Part shown: positions 29,010-38,311 of the stretch, in pieces | Layout: each line of letters opens with the position of its first letter | How positions within the stretch are numbered: position 1 is the stretch's first letter | From: Sphingomonas sp. Leaf230 | GTDB lineage: Bacteria; Pseudomonadota; Alphaproteobacteria; Sphingomonadales; Sphingomonadaceae | DNA: 64,000 nt | Direction of reading: 5' to 3' | Assembly: GCF_001421745.1 (NCBI RefSeq) | Contig: NZ_LMKW01000008.1 | Span: forward strand, 435,027 to 499,026 | Notes under the pieces: model-generated | Told to the model about the DNA's origin: nothing | The model's database searches: none | The model's input: only the letters and a program-made list of their open reading frames with translations | Program-made: the position numbers and the translations under genes

Positions 29010-30179
29010 TTAAGCTAAGGGTTCGGCACTTTGCGTAAGGATTATATAATCTCGCCGGATGCGCTCCCACAATCTTCCAGTGACTAGAAGACGCTGACCT
29101 ATTTTCATAAGGTCTCGATCAATCATCTCCTGATACTTCTCCGCTAACGGATTCACCGTCGTCTGTCGCCCCGCAGCGTCCTTGACTATAAAGGTCTTAG
29201 CGTCATCATTTAATTCAATGATAGTGCCTTTAATTCGCCTGATCGGAGCCTGAATGCTCTGTCTCGCAGCTACTATGTTGTCCCCAGTTCGCTTGTCTAT
29301 CGAGACAAGTTTCACTCCTGCCTTCGTTCGGAAGCCGACCTGAAGACGAGTCAGTTCGTTCTTAGTTGTGGGAACAATACCGGCAATGCGATCAAGTAGC
29401 TCAAAATGAAGATTTGCTTCTGCCTTGGTTAAGCCGTTACCTCGCGCCAGATTTGCCGTCTCTTCAAGTTCCTCTACAAATCTGGCTCCCAAGTCTTCAC
29501 TTTCGGAGACGAGGCTCTCGGGCGTAAAGCCGGCGGTTTCCTTCGATGATAGTAGTCCTTGCTCGTCAAACTGCGGCTCTTTTATTGCAATAAGAAGGCT
29601 GTCAAAACGCAGCGGGAATACTTCTGGGTCGAAAAAACGTCCTTTTCGCCCATAAGACAATCGTTCTGGCATCAATGCGCCACGCACAACGTCAGAAACA
29701 GCATCTAGGCGACCTTTAAGAACGCTCAGAGGCATCGACAGCGCCGACATTAGACCCGACTCAAACTTAAAAGACAAAAATGCTTCTGATTGCTCAAGAG
29801 TATCAGCCGCTTCGCCAAAACTCGAATAAAGAGCCACGCCCTTATCAGGCAATAACTTGCCGTACTCCTGATAAGATTGTTCTTGATAGCGAATAACTTC
29901 AAAATCGAAGTTAATTTCCGCGAGCCATGCTTCGCGGTGACTCATAGCACCACGCATCGATAGATTGCCACTGCGCAGTGCTACCAATTCTTCATCTTCA
30001 ACGGGAGCAACTAGAAAAACGTCACCCTCGTTCTCTTCTGCAACCTTGAAACAGAGAAATGTCGCCGGCCCTGCGTGACTTGTGAAAATAGCGGGGCCAT
30101 CAAGCTCGTAAAGAATTTCCGCGGGGCTGACGGCACCGCCATACCATTTCGTAAGGAACGGGCGACCATCAACCCACAT
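29010..30179 (-). CDS. Protein of unknown function (389 aa), island gene 2
   Basis: I do not recognise a function with confidence. It is 389 residues, soluble, acidic and without signal peptide or membrane segment. The N-terminal ~110 residues begin MWVDGRPFLTKWYGGA and look mixed alpha/beta; I suspect a DUF6575-like domain but could not verify it. A middle region has RLSYGRKGRFFDPEVFPLRFDSL. The C-terminal ~70 residues (RRIKGTIIELNDDAKTFIVKDAAGRQTTVN...GQRLLVTGRL) look like an OB-fold or beta-barrel. Codon use (TTA, AGA, AAA) and base composition are unlike neighbours, which suggests transfer. ATG 30179 overlaps the preceding gene by 11 bp; a GTG at 30221 is an alternative. Confidence 0.75.
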   Translation of the reverse strand: MWVDGRPFLTKWYGGAVSPAEILYELDGPAIFTSHAGPATFLCFKVAEENEGDVFLVAPVEDEELVALRSGNLSMRGAMSHREAWLAEINFDFEVIRYQEQSYQEYGKLLPDKGVALYSSFGEAADTLEQSEAFLSFKFESGLMSALSMPLSVLKGRLDAVSDVVRGALMPERLSYGRKGRFFDPEVFPLRFDSLLIAIKEPQFDEQGLLSSKETAGFTPESLVSESEDLGARFVEELEETANLARGNGLTKAEANLHFELLDRIAGIVPTTKNELTRLQVGFRTKAGVKLVSIDKRTGDNIVAARQSIQAPIRRIKGTIIELNDDAKTFIVKDAAGRQTTVNPLAEKYQEMIDRDLMKIGQRLLVTGRLWERIRRDYIILTQSAEPLA

Positions 30180-30627
30180 CGACTGTAGCCCTATCGACTG
30201 GACCAAACGCGAGCTCTGCACGTTCGTCTAGCTTTGTTGAGGCACGTGGCCAGTACGTGTAATGTTCTGCGGATCGCGTCGGTAGCAGAGCCCCCTCGTT
30301 CGCGTTCACGTTAGTGGTGTAGACAAAAGCACCTTGAGCAAACGGAAAAAGTTTGCAGGCGTGCCGAATGCCTTTCTCCGTGAGATAAACCGAGAGACCT
30401 GACGGAGTGCAATCTTGTGGATCACGCTTAAGCGCGGCCTGCGCCTGCTTCACCTTGCGTAAAGAGGTTGATCTGGCATGTGAGGTATAGTCCTCCGCAT
30501 CCGGTGGGCTGGCGCCGCAGATTCGATAAAGCGTCGCGGCTTTTTCTTCGGCCTGCGCGGGAGGGCAATGAGCCGGCACGCCATCCTCATACTCTATCGA
30601 CAACGCTGATACACTCCCCCTTCTCAT
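30169..30627 (-). CDS. Protein of unknown function (152 aa), island gene 1
   Basis: Unrecognised. It is 152 residues, with an N-terminal helical part containing two Cys (HCPPAQAEEKAATLYRIC) and then a basic segment LRKVKQAQAALKRDPQ. A compact middle reads GLSVYLTEKGIRHACKLFPF, and the C-terminus is rich in aromatic and charged residues (SAEHYTYWPRAS). It overlaps the next gene's start, so the pair is almost certainly a two-gene operon with coupled translation, as in small accessory or defence/toxin-type cassettes; that role is only inference. The ATG at 30627 lacks a good ribosome site, so the start is uncertain. Confidence 0.6.
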   Translation of the reverse strand: MRRGSVSALSIEYEDGVPAHCPPAQAEEKAATLYRICGASPPDAEDYTSHARSTSLRKVKQAQAALKRDPQDCTPSGLSVYLTEKGIRHACKLFPFAQGAFVYTTNVNANEGALLPTRSAEHYTYWPRASTKLDERAELAFGPVDRATVDVG

Positions 30628-30945
30628 CCGAGGCCCTATGCAGTATAAATCCTGATTGTGTCCATCGGCTGCGAAAGCCTTCGGCTAATCAGGTCGACTG
30701 CACCAATACGTGCCCCCGGTCCTGCCCGAGCAAAGGTGAACCAGCGGAGGGGCCCGCTAAGTCATTGAAGAAATGGTTCTGCCGATAAGGATTGACCCAG
30801 ACATTCGATGTCGGCAAGCGCCGCCCCATCTCGATCTGTTTTCAAAGTTAACTTCTCCAGGTCTTACTTAACCCAGACGGCCACACGCTACCGAGCGATA
30901 ATGCTGCCGTTCCGCGCGCGATCGAAACGATCACACGCCGCCCCC
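30628..30945. other. Non-coding stretch at the right edge of the putative island
   Basis: 318 bp between the unknown two-gene cassette and the DUF445 gene. It is mixed in composition; I see no ORF with coding character, no terminator hairpin with U-tract and no repeat shared with the left edge. It should contain the promoter of the minus-strand two-gene cassette. Confidence 0.5.
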
Positions 30946-32214
30946 TCACAACAGCACATCAACGCTGTGGATCACCAGTCCGACCAGCCCGCCGACGATC
31001 GTGCCGTTCACGCGGATATATTGCAGGTCGCGGCCGACGGCGTTTTCCAGGCGGCGGGTGATCGTGTCGGCGTCCCAGCTGCGGACCGTTTCCGAGACCA
31101 GCTTGACGATGCCGTCGCCGTAGTCCGCCGCCGCGCCGACCGCCGCACGCCGCACGAACCGGTTGATCGTCCGCGACATGCGCGGATCGTGCTGCAACGT
31201 CTCGCCGAGCTGGCGCAGGATGTCGCCAAGCTTGCCGGCCATCGCCCGCTCGGGGTCGCGCGCGATCGCCAGCAGCGCGCCGCGTGCCTGCTCCCACAGG
31301 CCGTCGAGCCAGCGCTGCATCGCCGGATTGTCGAGCAGGTCGTTCTTCATCGTCTCGACGCGCTCGCGCATCCGGCGGTCATATTGCAGGTCCCAGGCGA
31401 GCCGATCGAGCCCCTCCTCCGCCTTCAGGCGCAGCGGATGCTCGGGGTCCTCCGCCATCTCCGCGAGCAGCTTGTCGAAACCGCTGATGAGCTTGTCCGC
31501 GACGGTCGTGTCGAGCCCGGTCCAGCGCAGGATCGAGCCGGCCTTGTCGTGGACCATCGCGCGGACGAGGTGGTCGTTCGCGGCCAGCGTCTTGGCCGCC
31601 CAGCGGATCGCGCTTTCGAGCAGCGGCGCGTGGCGGCGCTCGGCGATCGCGGCCTTCAGCAACTGGCCGAGGATCGGCGACACCTCCGTCGCGCGCAGGC
31701 GGGCGCCGATCCCGGCCTTGACCATCCCGCCGAGCCGCGCCGGATCGAGACCCTTCAGCACCTGTGCGACCAGCTTCGACGCGCCCTGCCGAAAGCGTCC
31801 CCCTGCCCCCTCGGGCGGATCGGTCAGCCAGCGGGCGATCGCACCCGCCACGTCGAGCCGGCGGGTTCGCCTGGCGATGACGACGGGGATCAGGAAGTTC
31901 GCGCGGAGGAACTGCGCGAGCGTGTCGCCGATGCGGTCCTTGTTGCGCGGCACGATCGCGGTGTGCGGGATCGGCAGGCCGAGCGGATGGCGGAACAGCG
32001 CGGTCACCGCGAACCAGTCCGCGAGGCCGCCGACCATCGCCGCCTCGGCGAACGCGCGGACGAACGCGAAGGCGGGGTGGACGGGGACGAGCGCGCGGCT
32101 GACGAAGAAGGTCGCGGCCATGAACACGAGCAGCCCGGTCGCGACGATCCGCATGCGGACGAGGGCGGGCGGCGTTGCTTCGCTCGCCGGGCGCGTGCGG
32201 GTTGAAACTGTCAT
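30946..32214 (-). CDS. DUF445 family membrane-anchored protein
   Basis: 422 residues. It has an N-terminal hydrophobic segment (VATGLLVFMAATFFVSRALV), then the family hallmark region AFAEAAMVGGLADWFAVTALFRHPLGLPIPHTAIVPRNKDRIGDTLAQFL. A long helical body follows, with a C-terminal membrane segment VNGTIVGGLVGLVIHSVDVLL. DUF445 proteins are widespread, inner-membrane associated and functionally uncharacterised. The gene stands alone: it converges on nothing and is followed upstream by a 500-bp repeat-bearing gap. Confidence 0.92.
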   Translation of the reverse strand: MTVSTRTRPASEATPPALVRMRIVATGLLVFMAATFFVSRALVPVHPAFAFVRAFAEAAMVGGLADWFAVTALFRHPLGLPIPHTAIVPRNKDRIGDTLAQFLRANFLIPVVIARRTRRLDVAGAIARWLTDPPEGAGGRFRQGASKLVAQVLKGLDPARLGGMVKAGIGARLRATEVSPILGQLLKAAIAERRHAPLLESAIRWAAKTLAANDHLVRAMVHDKAGSILRWTGLDTTVADKLISGFDKLLAEMAEDPEHPLRLKAEEGLDRLAWDLQYDRRMRERVETMKNDLLDNPAMQRWLDGLWEQARGALLAIARDPERAMAGKLGDILRQLGETLQHDPRMSRTINRFVRRAAVGAAADYGDGIVKLVSETVRSWDADTITRRLENAVGRDLQYIRVNGTIVGGLVGLVIHSVDVLL

Positions 32215-32715
32215 GCCCGAAACAATCCCCCAGCGCGGGGATAGTTCACGACCGCCGCCGACGATCCGGCTTTCGCCCGGCGAGCGCTCGATTCAGGTGC
32301 GCTCGGCTGGTGGAATTTTGCCACCCCCGCGCGTGATTGGCTGGGTTCCGAGCGGTCCGTGCTCGACTGCCACACGGCTTTCGACCGAAGCCGGCATGAC
32401 CGGCCCACGCTCAACCGCCGCGTGTTTGCTTCGCCCGTGCTCGACCAGACGGCTCGCGCTGGTGACGTTCGTGCCGTATTCCTCGACGCCACGCCGACGC
32501 GCAATGCTCTTGACCGGCCCGCGCTCGACTGGCCCATGCTCGACCGCGCGGCTTTCGAATGAGTCCGGCATGACCGTTCTACGCTCGACCGGCACGCGCT
32601 CGACCTTCCCATGCTCGACCCGACGGCCCGTGCATTCGCCGTTCGTGCCGTATTCGTCGACGCCCCGCCATTACGCAGCACTTTGGAGTCGTTCAACACG
32701 AGGGGCGCGATGGCG
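32215..32715. other. 501-bp gap between DUF445 and RND genes, mostly a tandem repeat
   Basis: No gene with coding support. The left ~130 bp hold nothing I recognise; the rest is the imperfect 174-bp tandem duplication listed separately. Plus-strand frames through it stay open by chance because of its GC-rich, Arg/Ser/Pro-type composition, but they have no start signal and continue antisense into the RND gene. Confidence 0.6.
32365..32700. repeat. Imperfect ~174-bp tandem duplication
   Basis: Two head-to-tail copies with constant offset 174 at two anchors: CCGGCATGACCG at 32391 and 32565, and TTCGTGCCGTATTCNTCGACGCC at 32468 and 32642. Within each copy there is a shorter motif, GCTCGAC(C), recurring every ~15-25 bp. 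The copies differ at many positions, so the duplication is not recent. Confidence 0.75.
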
Positions 32716-35700
32716 TCACTCGGCTGGCTGCGTGCCATCGCCGAGCTTGGGGGTTGCCGGTCCGAGCCGTGGCCCCGACGGTCCGGCGAGCCCGATGACT
32801 TCGCTGCCGTCGTCGCCAGGGCGATAGGTCAGCAGGCTGCGGCCGAGGCGTGGGCCGATATACCGCTCGATCCCGACCGCGAGGCTGAACGCCGCGGGGA
32901 CGATCAGCAGCGTCAGGATGGTCGACAGGACGAGCCCGCCGATCACGACGATGCCCATCGGCGCGCGCCACGATCCGTCGCCGCCGAGCGACAGCGCGGT
33001 CGGGATCATGCCCGCGACCATTGCGACCGTGGTCATCACGATCGGCTGCGCGCGCTTGTGGCCGGCATCGACCACCGCGGTCCAGACGTCGACGCCCTTG
33101 CCCATCTCCTCCAGCGCGAAATCGATCAGCAGGATCGAGTTCTTCGCGACGATGCCGAGCAGCATGAGGATACCGATGAACACCGGCATCGACACCGGAT
33201 TGCCCGTCGCCCACAACGCGATCAACCCGCCCAGCGGCGCCAGCAAAAGCGACCCCATGTTGACGAACGGCGGCAACGCGCGGCGGTACAGCAGCACCAG
33301 CACCGCGAACACCAGGAACGTCCCCGCGATCACCGCGAGGATGAAGTTGTTGATCATCTCCGCCTGGAACTTGGACTGCCCCAGCACGAGTTTGTTCACG
33401 CCGGTCGGCAGGTTCGCCATCGTCGGCAGCGCATCGATCTGCTTCTGCGCGACGCCGGAGACTATCCCCGGCGCGAGATCGGCGCCGATCGTCAGCTGAC
33501 GCTGCTGATTGACGCGGTCGATCTTGGTCGGACCGGAGCCGAGCGTGATCTCCGCCACCAGGTTGAGCGGCACCGAACCACCCGAGGCGGTCGAGACCGG
33601 CAGGTTCTGGATCGTCGACAGCTCGCTACGCGCGCCCTGGTCGAGCGCGACGCGGATCGGGATCTGGCGATCGGAGAGCGAGAAGCGCGCCGAGTTCTGG
33701 TCGATGTCGCCGAGCGTCGCGATCCGGATCGCCGACGACAGCGCCTGCGTCGTCACGCCGAGATTGGCGGCAAGATCGAAGCGCGGCTTGATGACGATTT
33801 CCGGGCGCTGCATGTTGCCGGCGACGCGCGGCGCGACCAGCGTCGGCAGGCGCGACATCTCGGTCACGATCTTCTGCGCGGTCGCATCGAGCAGCTTGGG
33901 ATCGTCGCCACCCAGCGTCACGCTCATGTCGCGCGTGCTGCCGCCCCAGCCATTCTGAGATCGGAACGAGACGCGTGCGTCGGGGATCGCCGCGAGCTGG
34001 GGTGCGAGGCTGCGCTCGAACTCCGTGCTCTTCATCTTGCGGTCGTCTTTCAGCGTCGCGGTGACGCGGCCGGCATTGACCGAACCGTTGGCACCGCTGC
34101 GCGCGTAGACGGACTGGACGTCGGGCTGCGATCCGATCAGCGCCGCGACCTTGGTCACCACCGCTTCGGTCTGCGCCAGCGTCGTGCCCGGCACCATGTC
34201 GATGACCGCCATCGAGGTGTCGTTGTCCTGCGCAGGCTGGAACGTCATCGGCAGGACCGCGAACATCACGATCGTCATCAGGAACGCGAACAGGCCGAGC
34301 CCGAGCACCCAGAACCGGTGATCGCGGAAACGGCTGGTCAAGCGGTGGAAGCCGCCACGGGCGGCCGAGGCCTTCGCCTTGCCGGTCTCCAGCGTCCACT
34401 TCAGCGTTGCCATATAGCCGTCCATCAGGACGCCCTCGCCGTGCACAGCGGGGCCGGCGGACTTGAGGAAATACGCGGCGAGCATCGGCGTGACGAGACG
34501 CGCGACCGCGAGGCTCATAAGTACCGAGGCGACCACCGTCAGGCCGAAATTCTTGAAGAACTGCCCCGAGATACCCGGCATCAGGCCGACCGGCAGGAAC
34601 ACGGCGACGATCGCCATCGTCGTGGCCAGCACGGCGAGACCGATCTCGTCGGCGGCGTCGATCGAGGCCTGATAGGCGGACTTGCCCATCCGCATGTGCC
34701 GGACGATGTTCTCGATCTCGACAATCGCGTCGTCGACCAGCACGCCCGCGACGAGACTGAGCGCAAGCAACGTCATCTGGTTCAGGTTGAAGCCGAGCAG
34801 GTCCATGAACCAGAAGGCCGGGATCGCCGACAGCGGAATCGCGAGCGACGAGATCACTGTCGCGCGCCAGTCGCGAAGGAACAGGAACACCACGATCACC
34901 GCGAGCACTGCGCCCTCGATCATCGCGTGGATCGCGCTCTCATACTGCATCTCGGTGTATTTGACGCTGTTCGAGCGCAGCACGAAATGCACGTTCGGAT
35001 TGCGTTTTTCCATCGCCGCGAGCTTCTTCACCGCCTCGTTAAAGACGGTGACGTCGGACGATCCCTTGGAGCGCTGGAAGTCGAAGCTGATCGTCTGGCG
35101 GCCGTCGATCGCGGCACGGCTGCGCTGTTCGGCGTAGAGATCGCGAACCTGTGCGATGTCGGCCAATCGCACGGTACGGCCGTTACCGACACTGATCTGG
35201 GTCTGGGCGAGTGCGACCGCGTCCTTCGCGTTGCCGAGCACGCGGACCGACTGTTCGGACCCGGCGATCTCGGCGCGACCGCCCGCTGCGTTCAGATTGA
35301 CCTGACGGAGCTGGGCGTTGACCTGGCTTGCGGTGAGCCCTTGGCTTTGCAGCTTGAGCGGATCGAGGATGATGCGGATTTCGCGACTGACGCCGCCGTT
35401 GCGGTTGACCGCGGCCATGCCGGGGACCGACAGCAATTCCTTCGCGACGTTGTTGTCGATGTACCAGCTCAGCTGTTCGACCGTCATGTCCTTGGCGATC
35501 ACCGAATAGCTGGCGAGATCGTTGTCGGTGGTGTTCGCACGGAACACCTGCGGCTCGAGGATACCCTCGGGCAGGTCGCTGCGGATCTGTGCGATCGCGT
35601 CGCGGACGTCGGTGACGGCACGGTCGATCGGCGTGCCGATGCTGAGCTGGACGACGGTCTGCGACTGGCCCTCGGTAACGGTCGAGGTGATCTCGTCGAT

Positions 35701-35937
35701 GCCCTGGAGCGAACGAACGGCCGCCTCGACGCGCTGCGTGACCTGCGTCTCGAGCTCGGTCGGCGCGGCACCCGGCTGGTTGATGACGACGATCGCGATC
35801 GGGAAGTCGATGTCCGGATCGTTGTTCACGTCCATCCGCATGAAGCTGACGATGCCCGCCAGGGTCAGCGCGATGAACAGCACGATCGGCGGCACCGGGT
35901 TGCGGATCGCCCAGGCCGAGATGTTGCGAAAGTTCAT
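32716..35937 (-). CDS. RND multidrug/solvent efflux permease (HAE1 / AcrB-like)
   Basis: 1073-residue inner-membrane proton-driven efflux pump. It has twelve expected membrane segments in two halves and large periplasmic loops. Segment 4 contains the proton-relay pair in LVAGVLVDDAIVEIENIVRH. The N-terminus has the family AIRNPVPPIVLFIALTLAGI. GISGQFFKNFGLTVVASV and the C-terminal LLLIDFALEEMGKGVDVW fit the second-half repeats. Its ATG lies 4 bp after the adaptor gene stop, so the two form an operon. No outer-membrane channel gene is in the window, so the pump probably uses one encoded elsewhere. Substrates cannot be predicted. Confidence 0.95.
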   Translation of the reverse strand: MNFRNISAWAIRNPVPPIVLFIALTLAGIVSFMRMDVNNDPDIDFPIAIVVINQPGAAPTELETQVTQRVEAAVRSLQGIDEITSTVTEGQSQTVVQLSIGTPIDRAVTDVRDAIAQIRSDLPEGILEPQVFRANTTDNDLASYSVIAKDMTVEQLSWYIDNNVAKELLSVPGMAAVNRNGGVSREIRIILDPLKLQSQGLTASQVNAQLRQVNLNAAGGRAEIAGSEQSVRVLGNAKDAVALAQTQISVGNGRTVRLADIAQVRDLYAEQRSRAAIDGRQTISFDFQRSKGSSDVTVFNEAVKKLAAMEKRNPNVHFVLRSNSVKYTEMQYESAIHAMIEGAVLAVIVVFLFLRDWRATVISSLAIPLSAIPAFWFMDLLGFNLNQMTLLALSLVAGVLVDDAIVEIENIVRHMRMGKSAYQASIDAADEIGLAVLATTMAIVAVFLPVGLMPGISGQFFKNFGLTVVASVLMSLAVARLVTPMLAAYFLKSAGPAVHGEGVLMDGYMATLKWTLETGKAKASAARGGFHRLTSRFRDHRFWVLGLGLFAFLMTIVMFAVLPMTFQPAQDNDTSMAVIDMVPGTTLAQTEAVVTKVAALIGSQPDVQSVYARSGANGSVNAGRVTATLKDDRKMKSTEFERSLAPQLAAIPDARVSFRSQNGWGGSTRDMSVTLGGDDPKLLDATAQKIVTEMSRLPTLVAPRVAGNMQRPEIVIKPRFDLAANLGVTTQALSSAIRIATLGDIDQNSARFSLSDRQIPIRVALDQGARSELSTIQNLPVSTASGGSVPLNLVAEITLGSGPTKIDRVNQQRQLTIGADLAPGIVSGVAQKQIDALPTMANLPTGVNKLVLGQSKFQAEMINNFILAVIAGTFLVFAVLVLLYRRALPPFVNMGSLLLAPLGGLIALWATGNPVSMPVFIGILMLLGIVAKNSILLIDFALEEMGKGVDVWTAVVDAGHKRAQPIVMTTVAMVAGMIPTALSLGGDGSWRAPMGIVVIGGLVLSTILTLLIVPAAFSLAVGIERYIGPRLGRSLLTYRPGDDGSEVIGLAGPSGPRLGPATPKLGDGTQPAE

Positions 35938-35941
35938 GAGC

Positions 35942-37132
35942 TCAGCTCGCTTTCTTCGTGACCGGCTTCACCTTCTGCCCGGGCGCCAGGAACCCGCCTG
36001 CAGACAACACTACTCGCTCGGTTCCATCGAGTCCGCTGAGAATCGTCACGCCCGCATCGGAGACCTGGCCGATCTTGATATCGCGGCGGGCCGCCTTGTT
36101 ATCGGCGCCGATGATATAGACGAAGCTGCCCTTCTCGTCGCTCTGCAGCGCCGAATCAGGGAGCAGCGGTGCCTGGGTGGCACCGCCGACGATCGTCGCC
36201 GCGGCGAAACCGCCCGGCCGCAGCGCGGGGTCATAGGCGACAGCGATCCGCGCAATGCCCTGGCGGCTCTGCGGGTCGATGACCGGCGAAACCTGCCACA
36301 CCTGGCCTGGGAAGCCCTGAGTCGTGCCGACCGGAACGACGGTCGCGCGCGCCCCGGCGTGGAGCCCGGCGAGATCAGCTTCGCTCAACTGCGCGCGCAT
36401 TTCCATCTGGCCGTCCGCGGCCATGCGGAACAGCACGCCCGTACCCGCGCCGACGACCTGGCCCGATTCGACGCCGCGCGTCAGCACGAGGCCGGCGGCG
36501 GGCGCACGGATATCGAGGCGACCGTTGCGCGCGCGCGCCTCGCCGAGCGTCGCCTGCGCCACCTTCACGCGGGCGGCGGCGGCGTCGCGGGTCGCGGCCT
36601 TGCGCTGGAGATCGGCCTTCGAGATGAAGCCGCGATCGACGAGCTGCTTGGCGCGATCGAGTTCAGCCTGCGCGATCGTTTCGTCGGAGCGCGCGACGCT
36701 GACCGAGGCGGCGAGCGAGGCGGCGGTCTCGGTCTGGACCGAGCGATCGACCGTCGCCAGCACCTGACCTGCCGCGACCCACTGGCCCGGCTCGACCAGC
36801 ACGCGCGTGATCATCCCGCCTTCGCCCGCGACGCCGACCGGCATTTCGCGCCGCGCGGCGATCGTACCGGTGGCGGAAATCGTGCGGTCGACGGTCTTGC
36901 GCCCCGGTACCATGACCGAGACGGTCGGCACCTGTTCGACGACCGGACCGGCGGCGGCGTCCTTCTTGCCGCCCTTGAACGCGAAGACGGCGCCGATGAT
37001 CGCCAGCACGACGACGACCGCGATGATGATGTTGCGGCGGCGGTGCGACGGTGCGGTGTAATCGGGAAGCACAAGCTGGTCCTCGTGCTCGCCACCGTCA
37101 ATCTGGCCGACGGTCTTCGTCTCGTAGTTCAT
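35942..37132 (-). CDS. RND efflux periplasmic adaptor (membrane fusion protein)
   Basis: 396 residues. A short cytoplasmic tail precedes one membrane anchor (NIIIAVVVVLAIIGAVFAF), followed by the HlyD/AcrA-type lipoyl half-motifs (ATGTIAARREMPVGVAGEG and later IRAPAAGLVLTRGVESGQVV). A coiled-coil hairpin lies between them (residues ~150-215, LDRAKQLVDRGFISKADLQRK), then the beta-barrel and membrane-proximal domains. It bridges the RND permease to an outer-membrane channel. I prefer ATG 37132; an in-frame ATG at 37183 would add 17 basic residues. Both lack strong ribosome sites. Confidence 0.93.
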   Translation of the reverse strand: MNYETKTVGQIDGGEHEDQLVLPDYTAPSHRRRNIIIAVVVVLAIIGAVFAFKGGKKDAAAGPVVEQVPTVSVMVPGRKTVDRTISATGTIAARREMPVGVAGEGGMITRVLVEPGQWVAAGQVLATVDRSVQTETAASLAASVSVARSDETIAQAELDRAKQLVDRGFISKADLQRKAATRDAAAARVKVAQATLGEARARNGRLDIRAPAAGLVLTRGVESGQVVGAGTGVLFRMAADGQMEMRAQLSEADLAGLHAGARATVVPVGTTQGFPGQVWQVSPVIDPQSRQGIARIAVAYDPALRPGGFAAATIVGGATQAPLLPDSALQSDEKGSFVYIIGADNKAARRDIKIGQVSDAGVTILSGLDGTERVVLSAGGFLAPGQKVKPVTKKAS

Positions 37133-37339
37133 GCGCGTCACAATCCCAATTTCGACCGGTCTTGTCTCGACCCGCTTCGCCATTCACCGGCTGTGTTATA
37201 TGAATAGGTCACCGCGCTCAAGCCCTTTGGCTCATGCGGACCGCAGACATGCTTCGATTCCGATCTATCCGCAATGCCGTTCAGCTTGCGTTGAACTGTG
37301 TAGGACGACAGGCAGGTCGTGTTCTACCGGAGAGAAACA

Positions 37340-38077
37340 ATGAAGACAGCATCGTTCCTGAGCGCCCTCGCTACCGTCGCGATCGGCTTGCCTGCCGTCG
37401 CTGCCAACGCTCAGGCCGCGCCGACGACCGTCGAGCCCATGGTGCCTGCCGCCGGGACCGTTCTGGACGTGACCGCCGAGGGGCGCACCACTCGAGTGCC
37501 CGATCTGGCGACAATCCGCGCCGGTGTCGTATCCCAGTCGACGACCGCGGCGGCTGCGCTCACCGACAATGCGCAGCGGATGGCGAAGGTGCTGGCCTCG
37601 CTCAAGCGCGCAGGCGTTGCGCCGCGCGACATCGCTACCTCGACCGTCCAGCTTGCCCCGCAATATCGCTACGCCGACAACCAGCCGCCGGTCATCACCG
37701 GGTACCAGGCGACCAACACCGTCTCGATCCGCTTCCGCGACGTCGCGAAGTCGGGGACGGTCCTCGATGCGCTGGTGGCTGAGGGTGCTAACCAGATCGA
37801 CGGGCCGAACCTGTCGATCGACAAGCCTGACGCAGCGCTCGACGAAGCCCGGACGGATGCGATCGCGCAGGCCAAGCGCCGCGCCGATCTCTACGCCAAG
37901 GCGGCGGGGCTGCGCGTGTCGCGGATCGTCTCGATCGCGGAATCGGGCCAGGACACGGGTGGTCCGGCACAGCCGATGTTCATGGCGCGTGCGGCGATGG
38001 CCAAGGACAGCACGCAGATCGCACCCGGCGAGAAGGACGTGACGGTCACGCTGTCAGTACGCTTCCTGCTGAACTGA
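37340..38077 (+). CDS. SIMPL domain (DUF541) periplasmic protein
   Basis: 245 residues with a cleavable signal peptide (FLSALATVAIGLPAVAANAQA). The SIMPL domain includes VTAEGRTTRVPDLATIRAGV, QLAPQYRYADNQPPVITGYQATNTVSI, the middle helix ALDEARTDAIAQAKRRADLYAKAAGL, and the final VTVTLSVRFLL strand. Family members are periplasmic or outer-membrane proteins linked to oxidative or envelope stress; the exact role is unknown. ATG 37340 follows GGAGAG at good spacing. It is divergent from the RND efflux operon. Confidence 0.92.
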   Translation: MKTASFLSALATVAIGLPAVAANAQAAPTTVEPMVPAAGTVLDVTAEGRTTRVPDLATIRAGVVSQSTTAAAALTDNAQRMAKVLASLKRAGVAPRDIATSTVQLAPQYRYADNQPPVITGYQATNTVSIRFRDVAKSGTVLDALVAEGANQIDGPNLSIDKPDAALDEARTDAIAQAKRRADLYAKAAGLRVSRIVSIAESGQDTGGPAQPMFMARAAMAKDSTQIAPGEKDVTVTLSVRFLLN

Positions 38078-38086
38078 CCCTCTTAC

Positions 38087-38211
38087 GATCCTCCCCCGCA
38101 AGGGGGAGGTGGCTGGCACTTGCCAGACGGAGGGGGAGGAAGGAGCAACCGCTGCTTCTTGCCCTCCCCCTCCGTCACCTTCGGCGACACCTCCTCCTGG
38201 CGGGGGAGGAT
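38087..38211. repeat. Dispersed palindromic element, family F6, copy 1
   Basis: Arms GATCCTCCCCCGCAAGGGGG at the left and complementary GGCGGGGGAGGATG at the right, inner pair CAGACGGAGGGGGA / CCCCCTCCGTC. Copy 2 is at 50931-51052. It follows the SIMPL stop by 9 bases, in the convergent gap before the GlsB-type gene. Confidence 0.85.
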
Positions 38212-38251
38212 GCAAAGGCCGGCTGCGGATCGGGCAAATAATCTCACGCAC

Positions 38252-38290
38252 GAAAAAAGGGCCGCCCGGTTGCCCGGACGACCCTTTATC
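38252..38290 (-). terminator. Rho-independent terminator of the GlsB-type gene
   Basis: Read on the minus strand: AAAGGGTCGTCCGGG, a 3-base loop (CAA), CCGGGCGGCCCTTT, then a run of six U residues. One or two mismatches are present in the stem. It is located 20-60 bases after the minus-strand stop at 38312. Confidence 0.82.
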
Positions 38291-38311
38291 TTCGCGTGAC
38301 GATGCGAACTC

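Noticed and set aside
28541..30945. Integrated phage or genomic island with att sites
   Set aside because: No integrase, tRNA or direct-repeat boundary could be found; only composition and unfamiliar genes suggest transfer.
32611..35961. 1116-codon plus-strand frame opposite the RND permease
   Set aside because: Shadow frame: Arg/His/Asp-rich composition, no start signal, and the RND family motifs occupy the minus strand throughout.
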